Notes under the pieces: generated by a model
The model's input: the letters and a program-made list of their open reading frames with translations, nothing else
The model's database searches: none
Told to the model about the DNA's origin: nothing
In this document: positions 34,394 through 42,769 of the stretch, in pieces
Layout of the letters: each line of letters opens with the position of its first letter
How positions within the stretch are numbered: position 1 is the first letter of the stretch
From: Bradyrhizobium diazoefficiens
GTDB lineage: Bacteria; Pseudomonadota; Alphaproteobacteria; Rhizobiales; Xanthobacteraceae
DNA: 64,000 nucleotides
Direction: 5' to 3'
Assembly (NCBI RefSeq): GCF_018131015.1
Contig: NZ_JAFCJJ010000010.1
Location: 62,001 to 126,000 of the forward strand
Position numbers and translations under genes: made by a program

Positions 34394-35370
34394 TATCGCC
34401 ATGTCTTGCGGTAGGCGCCGAGCGTGGAGGCCTGGCCCTCGGTGAACGGCTTCAGGCTGACGATGTCCGCCTCGTTTCCATCCTCCAGCGTATCGAGCGC
34501 GCGTCGGAAGTGACGGACCACGCTCTCGATATAGGCGCGTCCACGCTGGCGACCCTCGATCTTCAGCGCGGCGACGCCGGCGCTGCGCAAGCCCTTGAGC
34601 AGCATGGTGGCGTCGAGGCTGACCGGATCCTCGAAGATGTAGCCATCGCCATGCGCGGTCGAGAAGCGGCCCTTGCACAGGGTGGGATAGCCGGCGGCTT
34701 CCTGCGGGGCGAAGCGGTTGATGGTGAAGCCGCCGAGCCGTGACGTCGTCCCCTGCGCGGTCTCCTCGTAGGCGACATGGCTCGCCGGCGAGCAGACGCC
34801 CTGCATGTTCGGCGACTTTCCGGCGGCATAGGACGACAGCGAGCAGCGTCCCTCGGCCATCACGCAGAGGCCGCCGAATACGAACACCTCGGTCTCGCAA
34901 GAGACCTCGCGGGTGATCTCGGCGATCTCCGCCACGCTCAGCACGCGCGGCAGCACAACGCGGCGGGCTCCGAAGCTCTCGACATAGAAGGCGATGGCAT
35001 CGGGATTTGCGGCCGCGGCCTGCACCGAGACGTGCAGGCGCTGGGTTGGATGGCGCCTTGCGACATAGTCCATCAGCCCGATGTCGGCGACGATCAGCGC
35101 GTCGGCGCCGGCATCGACGGCGTCATCCGCGGCCCGCTGCCAGAGCGCGACCGACGCGGCGCGTGGAAACGTGTTGATGGCGACGAGGATCCGTGCTCCG
35201 CGACTGTGAGCGAACGCGATGCCCTTGCGCAGCTCGTCGCGGCTGAAGTTGAGGCCCGGAAAATTGCGCGCATTGGTCTCGTCGTTGAAGCCGCAGTAGA
35301 CGGCATCCGCGCCCGCGTCGATGGCGCTCCGCAGCGCGGACGGTGTCCCGGCGGGACAGATCAGCTCCAT
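34393..35370 (-). CDS. ubiU: UbiU, O2-independent ubiquinone hydroxylation protein (U32 family)
   Basis: 325 aa, partner of UbiV in a heterodimer. It has the cluster cysteines at C169, C176, C193 and C232 (GGLCVMAEGRCSLSS, GVCSPA, LCKGRF), the same numbering as in E. coli UbiU. Opening ELICPAGTPSALRSAIDAGADAVYCGF is diagnostic. UbiU/UbiV allow ubiquinone synthesis without the oxygen-using hydroxylases, useful to denitrifying or microaerobic bacteria. Its ATG overlaps the ubiT stop by one base (TGATG) and its stop overlaps the ubiV start. Start chosen by the coupled junction. Confidence 0.94.
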   Translation of the reverse strand: MELICPAGTPSALRSAIDAGADAVYCGFNDETNARNFPGLNFSRDELRKGIAFAHSRGARILVAINTFPRAASVALWQRAADDAVDAGADALIVADIGLMDYVARRHPTQRLHVSVQAAAANPDAIAFYVESFGARRVVLPRVLSVAEIAEITREVSCETEVFVFGGLCVMAEGRCSLSSYAAGKSPNMQGVCSPASHVAYEETAQGTTSRLGGFTINRFAPQEAAGYPTLCKGRFSTAHGDGYIFEDPVSLDATMLLKGLRSAGVAALKIEGRQRGRAYIESVVRHFRRALDTLEDGNEADIVSLKPFTEGQASTLGAYRKTWR

Positions 35371-35900
35371 CAGCGGGACTCCCGCGGTGCTGTCAGCCTG
35401 TTCCGCGCGATCTCGAACGAGCGCCGGGGCGGTTCGCCCAGCGGGCCGAACAGGGACGCGAGCTCTACGGCCAGATCGAGCCCTGCGTCGTCGATCGTGT
35501 TGCGCAAGGCGAGCACCGCCTCCATGTCGCCCTCGATCATCAATTGGCGCGAGAACATCAGCGCATCGCCGTCCACCCGGCCCTCGACCAGCGCCAGCAA
35601 ATTCGCGAGCGAGGCCGAGACGCAGGCATCGAGGCGTTGCGGCAGTTCGCGCACGACCGCCAGTCGCGGCGGGGCGGCCTCGACGATGAAGGCGAACGGC
35701 AAATCGAGCGGCCTGATTCCGAACCGCGCCCGGCGGTGCTCCCCCAGCCGGTCGAGCAGGCCGGGATTGCGCCTCACGATCCGCTGCAGGAAGCCGTCGA
35801 GGGCGAATTGCAGCGGCAGCAGCGGCAGCGGGCGTATCGCAAGCGCGAGCAATGGCGGGATTGTCGGCAAATGGCCTGACGCAGCGGACGGATTCATCAT
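35370..35900 (-). CDS. ubiT: UbiT, SCP2-type accessory lipid-binding protein
   Basis: 176 aa. UbiT has an SCP2 domain that is thought to carry ubiquinone intermediates for the anaerobic pathway. Here LPLQFALDGFLQRIVRRNP, FGIRPLDLPFAFIVEAAPP and LFGPLGEPPRRSFEIARNRLT show the beta-strand/helix pattern of SCP2 proteins; context with ubiU-ubiV is the stronger argument. Two start ATGs are adjacent (35900 and 35897) with no good ribosome site. It is the first gene of the minus-strand operon, divergent from ubiD with a 99-bp spacer. Confidence 0.85.
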   Translation of the reverse strand: MMNPSAASGHLPTIPPLLALAIRPLPLLPLQFALDGFLQRIVRRNPGLLDRLGEHRRARFGIRPLDLPFAFIVEAAPPRLAVVRELPQRLDACVSASLANLLALVEGRVDGDALMFSRQLMIEGDMEAVLALRNTIDDAGLDLAVELASLFGPLGEPPRRSFEIARNRLTAPRESR

Positions 35901-35933
35901 CGGACCATCTGAGCCGAATACGCGCCGTTGTAT

Positions 35934-35947
35934 TTGAGCGGGAACAA
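35934..35947. promoter_or_regulatory. Weak FNR/FixK-like dyad in the ubiT/ubiD divergent spacer
   Basis: TTGA-gcggga-ACAA is a 14-base element with the outer spacing of an FNR/FixK box, differing from TTGA-N6-TCAA by one base in the right half-site. It is centred 41 bases from the ubiT start and 60 bases from the ubiD start. In a class II arrangement ubiD transcription would start at about 35982. Low-oxygen control of both directions would make sense but is inferred. Confidence 0.42.
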
Positions 35948-35999
35948 TGAGGACAGAAATCGCCGCGGCTAGCTTCCGCTTTCCCGGGAGATTGTCCTC

Positions 36000-37532
36000 T
36001 TGCAACGTGACGTTCCGCGCTTTCGCGACCTATCCGACTTCCTGCGCTTCCTCGAGACCAGGGGACAGCTGCGCCGCATACGCGAGCCGGTCTCCGTGGT
36101 CCACGAGATGACCGAGATCCACCGCCGCGTCATCGCCGAGCACGGCCCTGCATTATTGTTCGAGCGCCCGGTCAAGGCCGACGGATTGCCGTCCGACATG
36201 CCGCTATTGACCAATCTGTTCGGCACCGTGGAGCGAACCGCCTGGGGCATGGGCATCAATCCGGGCCGGCTCGACGAGCTCGGCACGCTGATGGCCGAGC
36301 TGCGCGCGCCGCGGCCTCCGCACGGCATACGTGACGCCTTCCGCAAGCTGCCGCTGGCGCGGGCCGCGCTCGCGACCCGGCCACGATTGCGCCCCGCGGC
36401 CCCAGTGCAGGATCGCGCCGTGATGGGCGAGGACATCGATCTCACCAGACTGCCGGCGCAGATCTGCTGGCCGGGCGAGCCCGCCCCCCTGATTACATGG
36501 CCTCTCGTCATCACTGCGCCGCCGGAATCGGCGGCCGGCGATCAGGAGGAGAATGTCGGCGTCTACCGCATGCAGGTGCTCGGGCGCGACCGCGCCATCA
36601 TCCGCTGGCTCGCCCATCGCGGCGGCGCCAGGCATCACCAGCAATGGAAGCAGCTCGGCCGCGACATGCCGGTCGCGATCGTGATCGGCGCCGACCCCGC
36701 AACCATTCTTTCCGCAGTGCTGCCGCTGCCCGAGACGATCTCCGAGCTCCGCTTCGCCGGCCTGTTGCGGGGCGAGCGCCCCGAGCTGACGCCCTGCCTC
36801 ACCGTTCCGCTCGAGATCCCCTCCACCGCCGAGATTGTCATCGAGGGTTTTGTGTCGGCCACCGAGACGGGCGCCGAGGGGCCCTATGGCGATCACACCG
36901 GCTACTACAATTCGGTCGAGGAATTTCCGGTGCTGCGCGTCACCGCCATCACCTCGCGCCAGCAGCCGATCTATCTCTCGACCTTCACCGGCCGCCCGCC
37001 GGACGAGCCCTCGCGGATCGGCGAGGCCTTGAACCGGCTGTTCGTGCCGCTGATCCGGCAGCAATTCCCCGAGGTGGTCGATTGCTGGCTGCCGCCCGAA
37101 ACCTGCTCCTACCGCGTCGCCATCGCATCGATCAGGAAGCGCTATCCCGGCCAGGCGCGGCGGCTGATGCTCGGCCTGTGGTCGATGCTGCCGCAGTTCA
37201 GCTACACCAAGCTGCTGATCGTGGTCGACGACGATATCGACATCCGCGACTGGCGCTCGGTGATGTGGGCGGTCACGACACGGAGCGACAGCTCGCGCGA
37301 CCTCGTCACGCTGTCGGACACGCCGATCGACTATCTCGACTTCGCTTCGCCGAAGTCCGGCCTCGGCGGCAAGCTCGGCATCGATGCCACCACCAAGATT
37401 CCGCCCGAGACGGATCGCGCGTGGGGCGAGCCGCTGGCGATGGATCCCGCCGTGATCGCCCGGGTCGATGCGCTATGGCCTGCGCTCGGCCTCGACGGAA
37501 TCGCCGGCCTGCAGATGCGCGAGCCCGCATGA
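36000..37532 (+). CDS. ubiD: UbiD-family decarboxylase (prFMN-dependent)
   Basis: 510 aa. UbiD decarboxylates 3-polyprenyl-4-hydroxybenzoate in ubiquinone synthesis, using prenylated FMN made by UbiX. Typical elements include RFRDLSDFLRFLETRGQL, DLTRLPAQICWPGEPAPLITWPLV, the catalytic EGPYGDHTGYYN region, LSTFTGRPPDEP and DDDIDIRDWRSVMWA. The frame begins TTG at 36000, with GGGAG some 10 bases before; no ATG occurs upstream of the conserved start. It overlaps ubiX by 4 bp (ATGA) and is divergent from ubiTUV. UbiD relatives can act on other aromatic acids; ubiquinone is preferred here from context. Confidence 0.92.
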   Translation: MQRDVPRFRDLSDFLRFLETRGQLRRIREPVSVVHEMTEIHRRVIAEHGPALLFERPVKADGLPSDMPLLTNLFGTVERTAWGMGINPGRLDELGTLMAELRAPRPPHGIRDAFRKLPLARAALATRPRLRPAAPVQDRAVMGEDIDLTRLPAQICWPGEPAPLITWPLVITAPPESAAGDQEENVGVYRMQVLGRDRAIIRWLAHRGGARHHQQWKQLGRDMPVAIVIGADPATILSAVLPLPETISELRFAGLLRGERPELTPCLTVPLEIPSTAEIVIEGFVSATETGAEGPYGDHTGYYNSVEEFPVLRVTAITSRQQPIYLSTFTGRPPDEPSRIGEALNRLFVPLIRQQFPEVVDCWLPPETCSYRVAIASIRKRYPGQARRLMLGLWSMLPQFSYTKLLIVVDDDIDIRDWRSVMWAVTTRSDSSRDLVTLSDTPIDYLDFASPKSGLGGKLGIDATTKIPPETDRAWGEPLAMDPAVIARVDALWPALGLDGIAGLQMREPA

Positions 37533-38125
37533 GCGAGCGGCACGGCGTGGTCGTCGGCATCAGCGGCGCCTCGGGCGCGGCCATCGGCGTGCGGATCGTC
37601 GAGCACCTGGCGCAAAATCCGCGCTGCGCCGTGCATCTGGTGGTCTCGCCGGCGGCCGAGCGGACGCTTGCCGAGGAGATCGGTACCACCGCGCTGCCGC
37701 GGCTGCGGGCCCTTGCCTTTCGCGACCATGCGCCGTCGGACGTCGGCGCCAGCATCGCCAGCGGCTCGTTTCCGGTCAGCGGCATGATCGTGGCGCCATG
37801 CTCGATCCGCACGCTGTCGGCCATTGCCTGGGGGCAGCTCGACAATCTGCTGGTGCGCGCCGCCGACGTGCAGCTCAAGGAGCGGCGGCGCCTCGTTCTC
37901 CTGGTACGCGAGAGTCCGCTGCATCTCGGCCATCTCCGCGCGATGGTCCAGGCCACCGAGATCGGCGCCATCATCGCGCCGCCGCTGCCCGCCTTCTATC
38001 TGAAGCCGCAGTCGCTCAGCGACGTCGTCGATCAGATTGCCTGCCGTGCGATCAATCTGCTCGGCCTCCCCGACGTCGCGGTGCCGGCACAGCAATGGCA
38101 CGGCGAGGACGCCGGCCGGACCTAG
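37529..38125 (+). CDS. ubiX: UbiX, FMN prenyltransferase
   Basis: 198 aa. UbiX joins dimethylallyl (mono)phosphate to FMN, forming prFMN for UbiD. Motifs are VVVGISGASGAAIGVRIVEHL at the N-terminus (FMN binding), VSPAAERTL, the APCSIRTLSAIAWGQLDNLLVRAADVQLKERR block and LVLLVRESPLHLGHLRAMVQAT. The ATG overlaps the ubiD stop. It converges with the sulfatase gene, stops 3 bp apart, so there is no room for a conventional terminator between them. Confidence 0.94.
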   Translation: MSERHGVVVGISGASGAAIGVRIVEHLAQNPRCAVHLVVSPAAERTLAEEIGTTALPRLRALAFRDHAPSDVGASIASGSFPVSGMIVAPCSIRTLSAIAWGQLDNLLVRAADVQLKERRRLVLLVRESPLHLGHLRAMVQATEIGAIIAPPLPAFYLKPQSLSDVVDQIACRAINLLGLPDVAVPAQQWHGEDAGRT

Positions 38126-38128
38126 GCC

Positions 38129-39556
38129 TCAGCGCGCGGCAGCGTTGAGGTCCATTGTCTCGAGCAGGCTGTTCTGGCGCCAGTCGATGAAGGCGTCCTT
38201 GAGCCTGCCGATGATTCCGGCATGCTCGGGCACGCCCCAGAGATTGCGCTGTTCGAGCGGATCGGTCTCGAGATCGAACAGTTGGCCATCCGCAGCGCCG
38301 TGGATGAACACGACCTTCCACCTGTCGTCGCGCACCATGGTGATCAGCCGCGCCCCGGTCATGGCGACGTCGCCGGCCTGCTCGCTGAAAACGATGTCGC
38401 GACCCGCCCACGCCTCGCCCTTCAGCGCCGGAAGCAGGCTGCGCGCCTGGAACGGTTTTGGATGCTGCGCACCGGCGAGATCAAGAATCGTTGGACCGAG
38501 ATCGAACAGCTGGCATTTCTCGCGGACCCGGCGCCCGTCGGCGAACAGCCGGGGCGACCAGAACAGCAGCGGGATGCGGGTGACGGGCTCGTACATCGAC
38601 CATTTCTGGCTGAGGCCGTGCTCGCCGAGATTATCGCCATGGTCCGACATGAAGACGACGACGCAATTGTCGATATAGCCCTTGTCGTCCAGAACCTGGA
38701 GCAGCCGGCCGATCTGCTCGTCGATCATGGTGACATTGGCGTAGTAATGCGCGCGCAGACGGCGCATTTCCTCATGCGTGGGGGCGAGCTTCCACGACAC
38801 CGCGTCGTGGTCGACCTCGGTGTCGTGACGGCGCTTCTCCTTCAGATAGTCCGGCAACCCCTCGATCTCGGCGTCGGTCGGCTGCGGCACCGGCAGGTCG
38901 TTGCGGGCGAGATAGTGCTCCAGATATTCCGGCAGGGGATCGTAGGGCGGATGCGGCCCGGGCAGGCCGATCTGCATGAACAGCGCGTCGGGCCTGGGGC
39001 GGGTCTCCAGCCACCACATCGCGGTCTCGGCGACGAAGATGTCGGGATGCAGTGATTTCGGCATCTCCCAGGTGAACGCGCCCATGCGGTCACCGTAATC
39101 CGGCAGGCTGCGATAGCCCGCGCGCGACGGTTTTGTCAGCTTGTGCGCGGCAAAGGCCTTGTCGAGCTCGTCGGCGAACCAGCGTCCCTCGAAGAAGCGG
39201 TCCTTGTTCTCGACCACGAAGCGTTCGTGGAAGCCGGCCTTGGCGTCGTAGGGGATGGTGTGCATCTTGCCGACATTGACGCAGTGATAGCCGGCCTCGG
39301 CGAGTTGGCTCACCCAGGTCTTCTGCCAGTGCTGCCCGTTCTTCAGCACACCCGAGGCGTGCGGATAGAGGCCGGAGAACAGCGCCGCGCGCGAGGGCAC
39401 GCAGCTCGGCGCATTGATGAAGCAATTGTCGAAATAGACCCCTTCGCGCACCAGACCATCGAGATTCGGTGTCTTCATGTGGGGGTGCCCGGTCGCTGCG
39501 ATCGTGTCGAAGCGCTGCTGGTCGGTCATGACCAGGATGATGTGGGGCTTTGTCAC
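38129..39556 (-). CDS. Cytoplasmic sulfatase-like hydrolase (formylglycine type)
   Basis: 475 aa of the alkaline phosphatase/sulfatase superfamily. The sulfatase signature C52-V-P-S-R56-A-A-L-F-S-G is complete, so C52 would become formylglycine through the FGE maturase. Metal ligands include D12 (MTDQQRFD), and FMSDHGDNLGEHGLSQKW near the C-terminus. There is no signal peptide, so it acts in the cytoplasm on an imported sulfate ester or phosphonate/phosphodiester. Divergent from a GntR regulator and an ABC importer, 168 bp away, with which it likely forms one catabolic module. Confidence 0.88.
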   Translation of the reverse strand: MTKPHIILVMTDQQRFDTIAATGHPHMKTPNLDGLVREGVYFDNCFINAPSCVPSRAALFSGLYPHASGVLKNGQHWQKTWVSQLAEAGYHCVNVGKMHTIPYDAKAGFHERFVVENKDRFFEGRWFADELDKAFAAHKLTKPSRAGYRSLPDYGDRMGAFTWEMPKSLHPDIFVAETAMWWLETRPRPDALFMQIGLPGPHPPYDPLPEYLEHYLARNDLPVPQPTDAEIEGLPDYLKEKRRHDTEVDHDAVSWKLAPTHEEMRRLRAHYYANVTMIDEQIGRLLQVLDDKGYIDNCVVVFMSDHGDNLGEHGLSQKWSMYEPVTRIPLLFWSPRLFADGRRVREKCQLFDLGPTILDLAGAQHPKPFQARSLLPALKGEAWAGRDIVFSEQAGDVAMTGARLITMVRDDRWKVVFIHGAADGQLFDLETDPLEQRNLWGVPEHAGIIGRLKDAFIDWRQNSLLETMDLNAAAR

Positions 39557-39593
39557 GGCGGCTTTGTCCTGCGGGGTCGTTGCTGGGAGAAGA

Positions 39594-39606
39594 TATGTCT
39601 GACATA
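39594..39606. promoter_or_regulatory. Palindrome TATGTC-T-GACATA in the sulfatase/gntR spacer
   Basis: A perfect 13-bp palindrome 38 bases upstream of the sulfatase ATG. FadR-type GntR proteins bind short GT-N3-AC dyads, and this contains GT-CTG-AC. A partial copy (tcagacattta, about 39690) precedes the regulator gene. Probable operator for the adjacent GntR gene. Confidence 0.6.
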
Positions 39607-39724
39607 ATAATTCTTGTCAAACCCGGCACCCTCGGACTATCTTGCATAAATAGCCGCGTTCTTCGCAGCCTTTCGTTCGCGCTGGAAATAAATCAGACAT
39701 TTAACCTCGCGGAATCCGATTACC

Positions 39725-40489
39725 GTGGCAGAGCCTGACAGCAACGACAATCCGCAGTCGAGCGCGCAGGTGGCCCGCGCGGTGGCGCGGCTGATCCTGA
39801 CCGGCGTGTGGCGCGAGGGCACGACGTTGCCGCGCGAGATCGAGCTTGCCTCCCGCTTCGACGTCAGCCGCGCCTCCATCCGCGAGGCGCTGTCGCTGCT
39901 CAAGGCAAAGGGGCTGATCGCCTCGAAGCAGAAGGCCGGCACCCATGTGCGCGCGCGCTTCGACTGGAACATGCTCGACGAGGAGCTCCTGAATTGGACA
40001 TTGTCGGCGTTGCCGACGCAGGAGTTCGCCAAGCAGATCATGGAGGTCCGCCGCATCGTCGAGCCCGAGGCCTGCGCGATCTGCGCGGTGCGCGGCACCG
40101 ATGAGGATTTTGCCAGGATCGAGCGCGCCTATCGCGGCATGGATGCGGCCGGGATGGACCGCGTCGCCTATGCCGAGCCCGACCTGCAATTCCACCGCGG
40201 CATTCTCATCGCCACCGGCAACGACTTCCTGATCGCCTTCGGCGCCACGGTCGCCGCGGCGCTGCGGATGTCGTTCAACCTGTCGACCACGAATCCCGGC
40301 GCGCCGCGAAAAAGCCTGCCCTATCATCGCGCGGTGCTCGACGAGATCTGGGCGCGCAATCCCGACGGCGCGCGCCAGGCCATGCACAAGTTGATGGATC
40401 TCACCGAACAGAACATCGTCTCGGCCCTGTCGCGCCAGAAGAAGCGGGACACCGAGGATGAGAGCGCCCGCGGCAGACGAGCGCGTTGA
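39725..40489 (+). CDS. GntR/FadR-family transcriptional regulator
   Basis: 254 aa. The N-terminal winged helix-turn-helix (VARAVARLILTGVWREGTTLPREIELASRFDVSRASIREAL) and an all-helical FCD ligand domain (QIMEVRRIVEPEACAICAVR, ADLQFHRGI-like EPDLQFHRGILIAT, YHRAVLDEIWARN) place it in the FadR subgroup. FCD proteins sense organic acids or sugar acids. GTG at 39725 is the only start at the conserved N-terminus. 35 bp before the ABC binding-protein gene on the same strand, so cotranscribed and likely controlling it and the divergent sulfatase. Confidence 0.9.
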   Translation: MAEPDSNDNPQSSAQVARAVARLILTGVWREGTTLPREIELASRFDVSRASIREALSLLKAKGLIASKQKAGTHVRARFDWNMLDEELLNWTLSALPTQEFAKQIMEVRRIVEPEACAICAVRGTDEDFARIERAYRGMDAAGMDRVAYAEPDLQFHRGILIATGNDFLIAFGATVAAALRMSFNLSTTNPGAPRKSLPYHRAVLDEIWARNPDGARQAMHKLMDLTEQNIVSALSRQKKRDTEDESARGRRAR

Positions 40490-40523
40490 AGCCGGCAAAA
40501 CAACAAGAGTGAGGGAGTAAACG

Positions 40524-41876
40524 ATGAAGACCGTATCGCGCATGAGTTCGATCACGCGGCGCAAGCTGCTCGAGGCCAGCGCGGCCACCGCGGCGCTCGC
40601 GGCATTCCCGGCGCCGCTGATCGCTCAGACGAAACCATTCGCCGGCGTCACCCTGCACGGCGCCTCGTTCCAGCACCGCTTCTTCACGCTGCTGCAGAAA
40701 TACATTCCCGAGTTCGAAGAGCAGACCGGCATGAAGGTCGACCTCCAGCTCTCGGCCTTCCCGGTCTACAACCAGCAGGCCAATCTCGAGCTGTCCTCCG
40801 GCGGATCGGCCTACGACTTCGTCAACGTCACCTTCATCCTCGCGGCGCGCTGGGTCGCGGCGGGGCTGCTTGCCGATCTCAATGAGTTCACGAACGACCC
40901 GAATTTGACCCCGGCCGAGTGGAATCCCAAGGACTTCGTCGAGGGCGCGCAGGTGCCCTATCGCGACGCCAAGGGCGGCACCTACGGCTATTCCTGGGAA
41001 GGCGGCGCGATGCTGATGGGGCTGTCGCGCATGGACCTCATGGAGAAGAAGGGCCTGAAGATTCCGAAGACCTTTGCGGAATTGCAGCAGGTCTGCGCCG
41101 AGATCAACGGCACCGACGGCGTCGCCGGCATCACCTCATTCCAGCTCCACCACTGGAACCTGCCGCCCTACATCCAGGGCTTTGGCGGCAACATCTTCAA
41201 AAAGCCGCCCGGCGACATCATGCCGGCGCTGAACACGCCGGAGACCATTCAGGGCATCGAGTTCTATGCGAACCTCTTGAGGAGCGCGCCAAAGGGCGTC
41301 CTCACCTATACCGAGGACCAGGCGCGGCAATCGCTGCTCACCGGACGCGCCAACATCTTCATCCACTCGAGCGCGTGGGTGACGCCGATCCTGCTCTCCG
41401 AGGAGAGCAAGGTGAAGGAGACTTCGCGCGTGGTGCGCTCGCCGGCCGGTCCCGTGCACGACCATCCGGCGTCGAACAGCCAGGGCCTCGGCATTCCCAA
41501 GAACGCCAAGAACAAGAAGGCGGCGTGGGAATTCATCAAATGGGCGCTCTCGCCCGAAATCTCGATGCGGCTCGTCAAGGAGCACGGTCATTCCTCGGTC
41601 TGCCGCCGCTCGATCATCACCAGCGACGACTATCGCAAGCTCAACACGGTGAACGGCCAGGACCTCGGCGCGCTCTATCTCGAGGTACTGGAGCTGCCGG
41701 CCAAGGGCGACAACTACATGGCCTATCGCACCGTGAAGGAATTCCCGATCGTCGGCGACGTCCTCAACAAGACGTTCGAGCAGGTCGCAACCGGCCAGCT
41801 TCCGGCCAAGGACGCGATGAACGCGGCGCAGGACCAGGCGATCGCCGCGCTCCGCCGTGCCGGGACCCAGCTTTGA
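40524..41876 (+). CDS. ABC transporter substrate-binding protein, family 1, Tat-type signal
   Basis: 450 aa. The N-terminus has a twin-arginine-like motif (SITRRKLLEAS) then AATAALAAFPAPLIAQ, so export may be by Tat. The mature protein is a family 1 (maltose/glycerol-phosphate-type) binding protein: EQTGMKVDLQLSAFPVYNQQ, LSSGGSAYDFVNVTF and GRANIFIHSSAWVT. The ligand is probably a sugar or sugar derivative; the adjacent sulfatase suggests a sulfated one. Followed by two permease genes and preceded by the GntR gene. GAGGGAG supports the start. Confidence 0.9.
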   Translation: MKTVSRMSSITRRKLLEASAATAALAAFPAPLIAQTKPFAGVTLHGASFQHRFFTLLQKYIPEFEEQTGMKVDLQLSAFPVYNQQANLELSSGGSAYDFVNVTFILAARWVAAGLLADLNEFTNDPNLTPAEWNPKDFVEGAQVPYRDAKGGTYGYSWEGGAMLMGLSRMDLMEKKGLKIPKTFAELQQVCAEINGTDGVAGITSFQLHHWNLPPYIQGFGGNIFKKPPGDIMPALNTPETIQGIEFYANLLRSAPKGVLTYTEDQARQSLLTGRANIFIHSSAWVTPILLSEESKVKETSRVVRSPAGPVHDHPASNSQGLGIPKNAKNKKAAWEFIKWALSPEISMRLVKEHGHSSVCRRSIITSDDYRKLNTVNGQDLGALYLEVLELPAKGDNYMAYRTVKEFPIVGDVLNKTFEQVATGQLPAKDAMNAAQDQAIAALRRAGTQL

Positions 41877-42769
41877 GCCAGAGCGGAATTGACGGAGAGC
41901 GCCGAAGGTTCATCGCCTTCGCGCTCGCGCCGAGCCTGATCGTGCTGTTCGCGGTCGCGGTGCTGCCGGCGATCTATCTGGTCGTGACGAGTCTCACCCC
42001 GTTCCAGCTGACGACGCCGGGCTCGGCCACCGATTTCAGCGCGCCCCTGCGCAACTACGCCCTGCTGCCCGGCGATCCCCGCTTCGTCAATTCGCTTGCC
42101 GTGCAGGCCAAACTCTCGTTCTGGGGCGTGCTGTTCCAGGTGCTGTTCGGCATGCTGCTGGCGCTGCTGCTCAACGTGCCGTCACGCTTCGTCGAATTCG
42201 CGCGCACCTTCTTCCTGATCCCGATGGTGCTGCCGCCGATCGTGGTCGCGGTGATCTGGAAGCTGATCTACACGCCCGACATCAGCCCGCTCTATTACGC
42301 CGCGCAGGCCCTGCACTTCACCATGCCAGCGCTGACCTCCAGCGTGGATTTCGCGCTGACCGCGATCATCATCGCCGACACCTGGGAATGGCTGCCCTTC
42401 ACCTTCCTGATGGTGCTGGCGGCGCTCCAGACCATTCCGAACGAATATTCCGAGGCCGCGCTGGTCGACGGCGCCAGCACGCTGCAGATCTTCTGGTACG
42501 TCACCCTCCCCTTCATCACCCCGATCCTCGTCGTCTCCGGCATGTTCCGCCTGATCGACAGCGTGAAGGCGTTTCCGCTGATCTTCCTCCTGACCAGCGG
42601 CGGCCCCGGCACGGTGACGGAAGTCACCAACTACTATGCGTATCTCCTCGCCTTCGACACCAACGAGATCGGCTATTCCAGCGCGGTGACGGTGGTGATG
42701 CTGCTGCTCGTCGCCGGCATCAGCCTTGGCCTCGTCTGGATGGGCCGCCGCCGGGAGGCGCTGGCATGA
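41873..42769 (+). CDS. ABC transporter permease, MalF/UgpA type, TTG start
   Basis: 298 aa, about six membrane helices (FALAPSLIVLFAVAVLPAIYL, FWGVLFQVLFGMLLALLL, FFLIPMVLPPIVVAVIWKL, and so on) with the EAA coupling loop YSEAALVDGASTLQIFWYV. TTG at 41873 overlaps the binding-protein stop (TTGA); no ATG exists in this part of the frame. The TGA overlaps the next permease ATG (ATGA). Sugar-type importer inner-membrane subunit. Confidence 0.9.
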   Translation: MSQSGIDGERRRFIAFALAPSLIVLFAVAVLPAIYLVVTSLTPFQLTTPGSATDFSAPLRNYALLPGDPRFVNSLAVQAKLSFWGVLFQVLFGMLLALLLNVPSRFVEFARTFFLIPMVLPPIVVAVIWKLIYTPDISPLYYAAQALHFTMPALTSSVDFALTAIIIADTWEWLPFTFLMVLAALQTIPNEYSEAALVDGASTLQIFWYVTLPFITPILVVSGMFRLIDSVKAFPLIFLLTSGGPGTVTEVTNYYAYLLAFDTNEIGYSSAVTVVMLLLVAGISLGLVWMGRRREALA

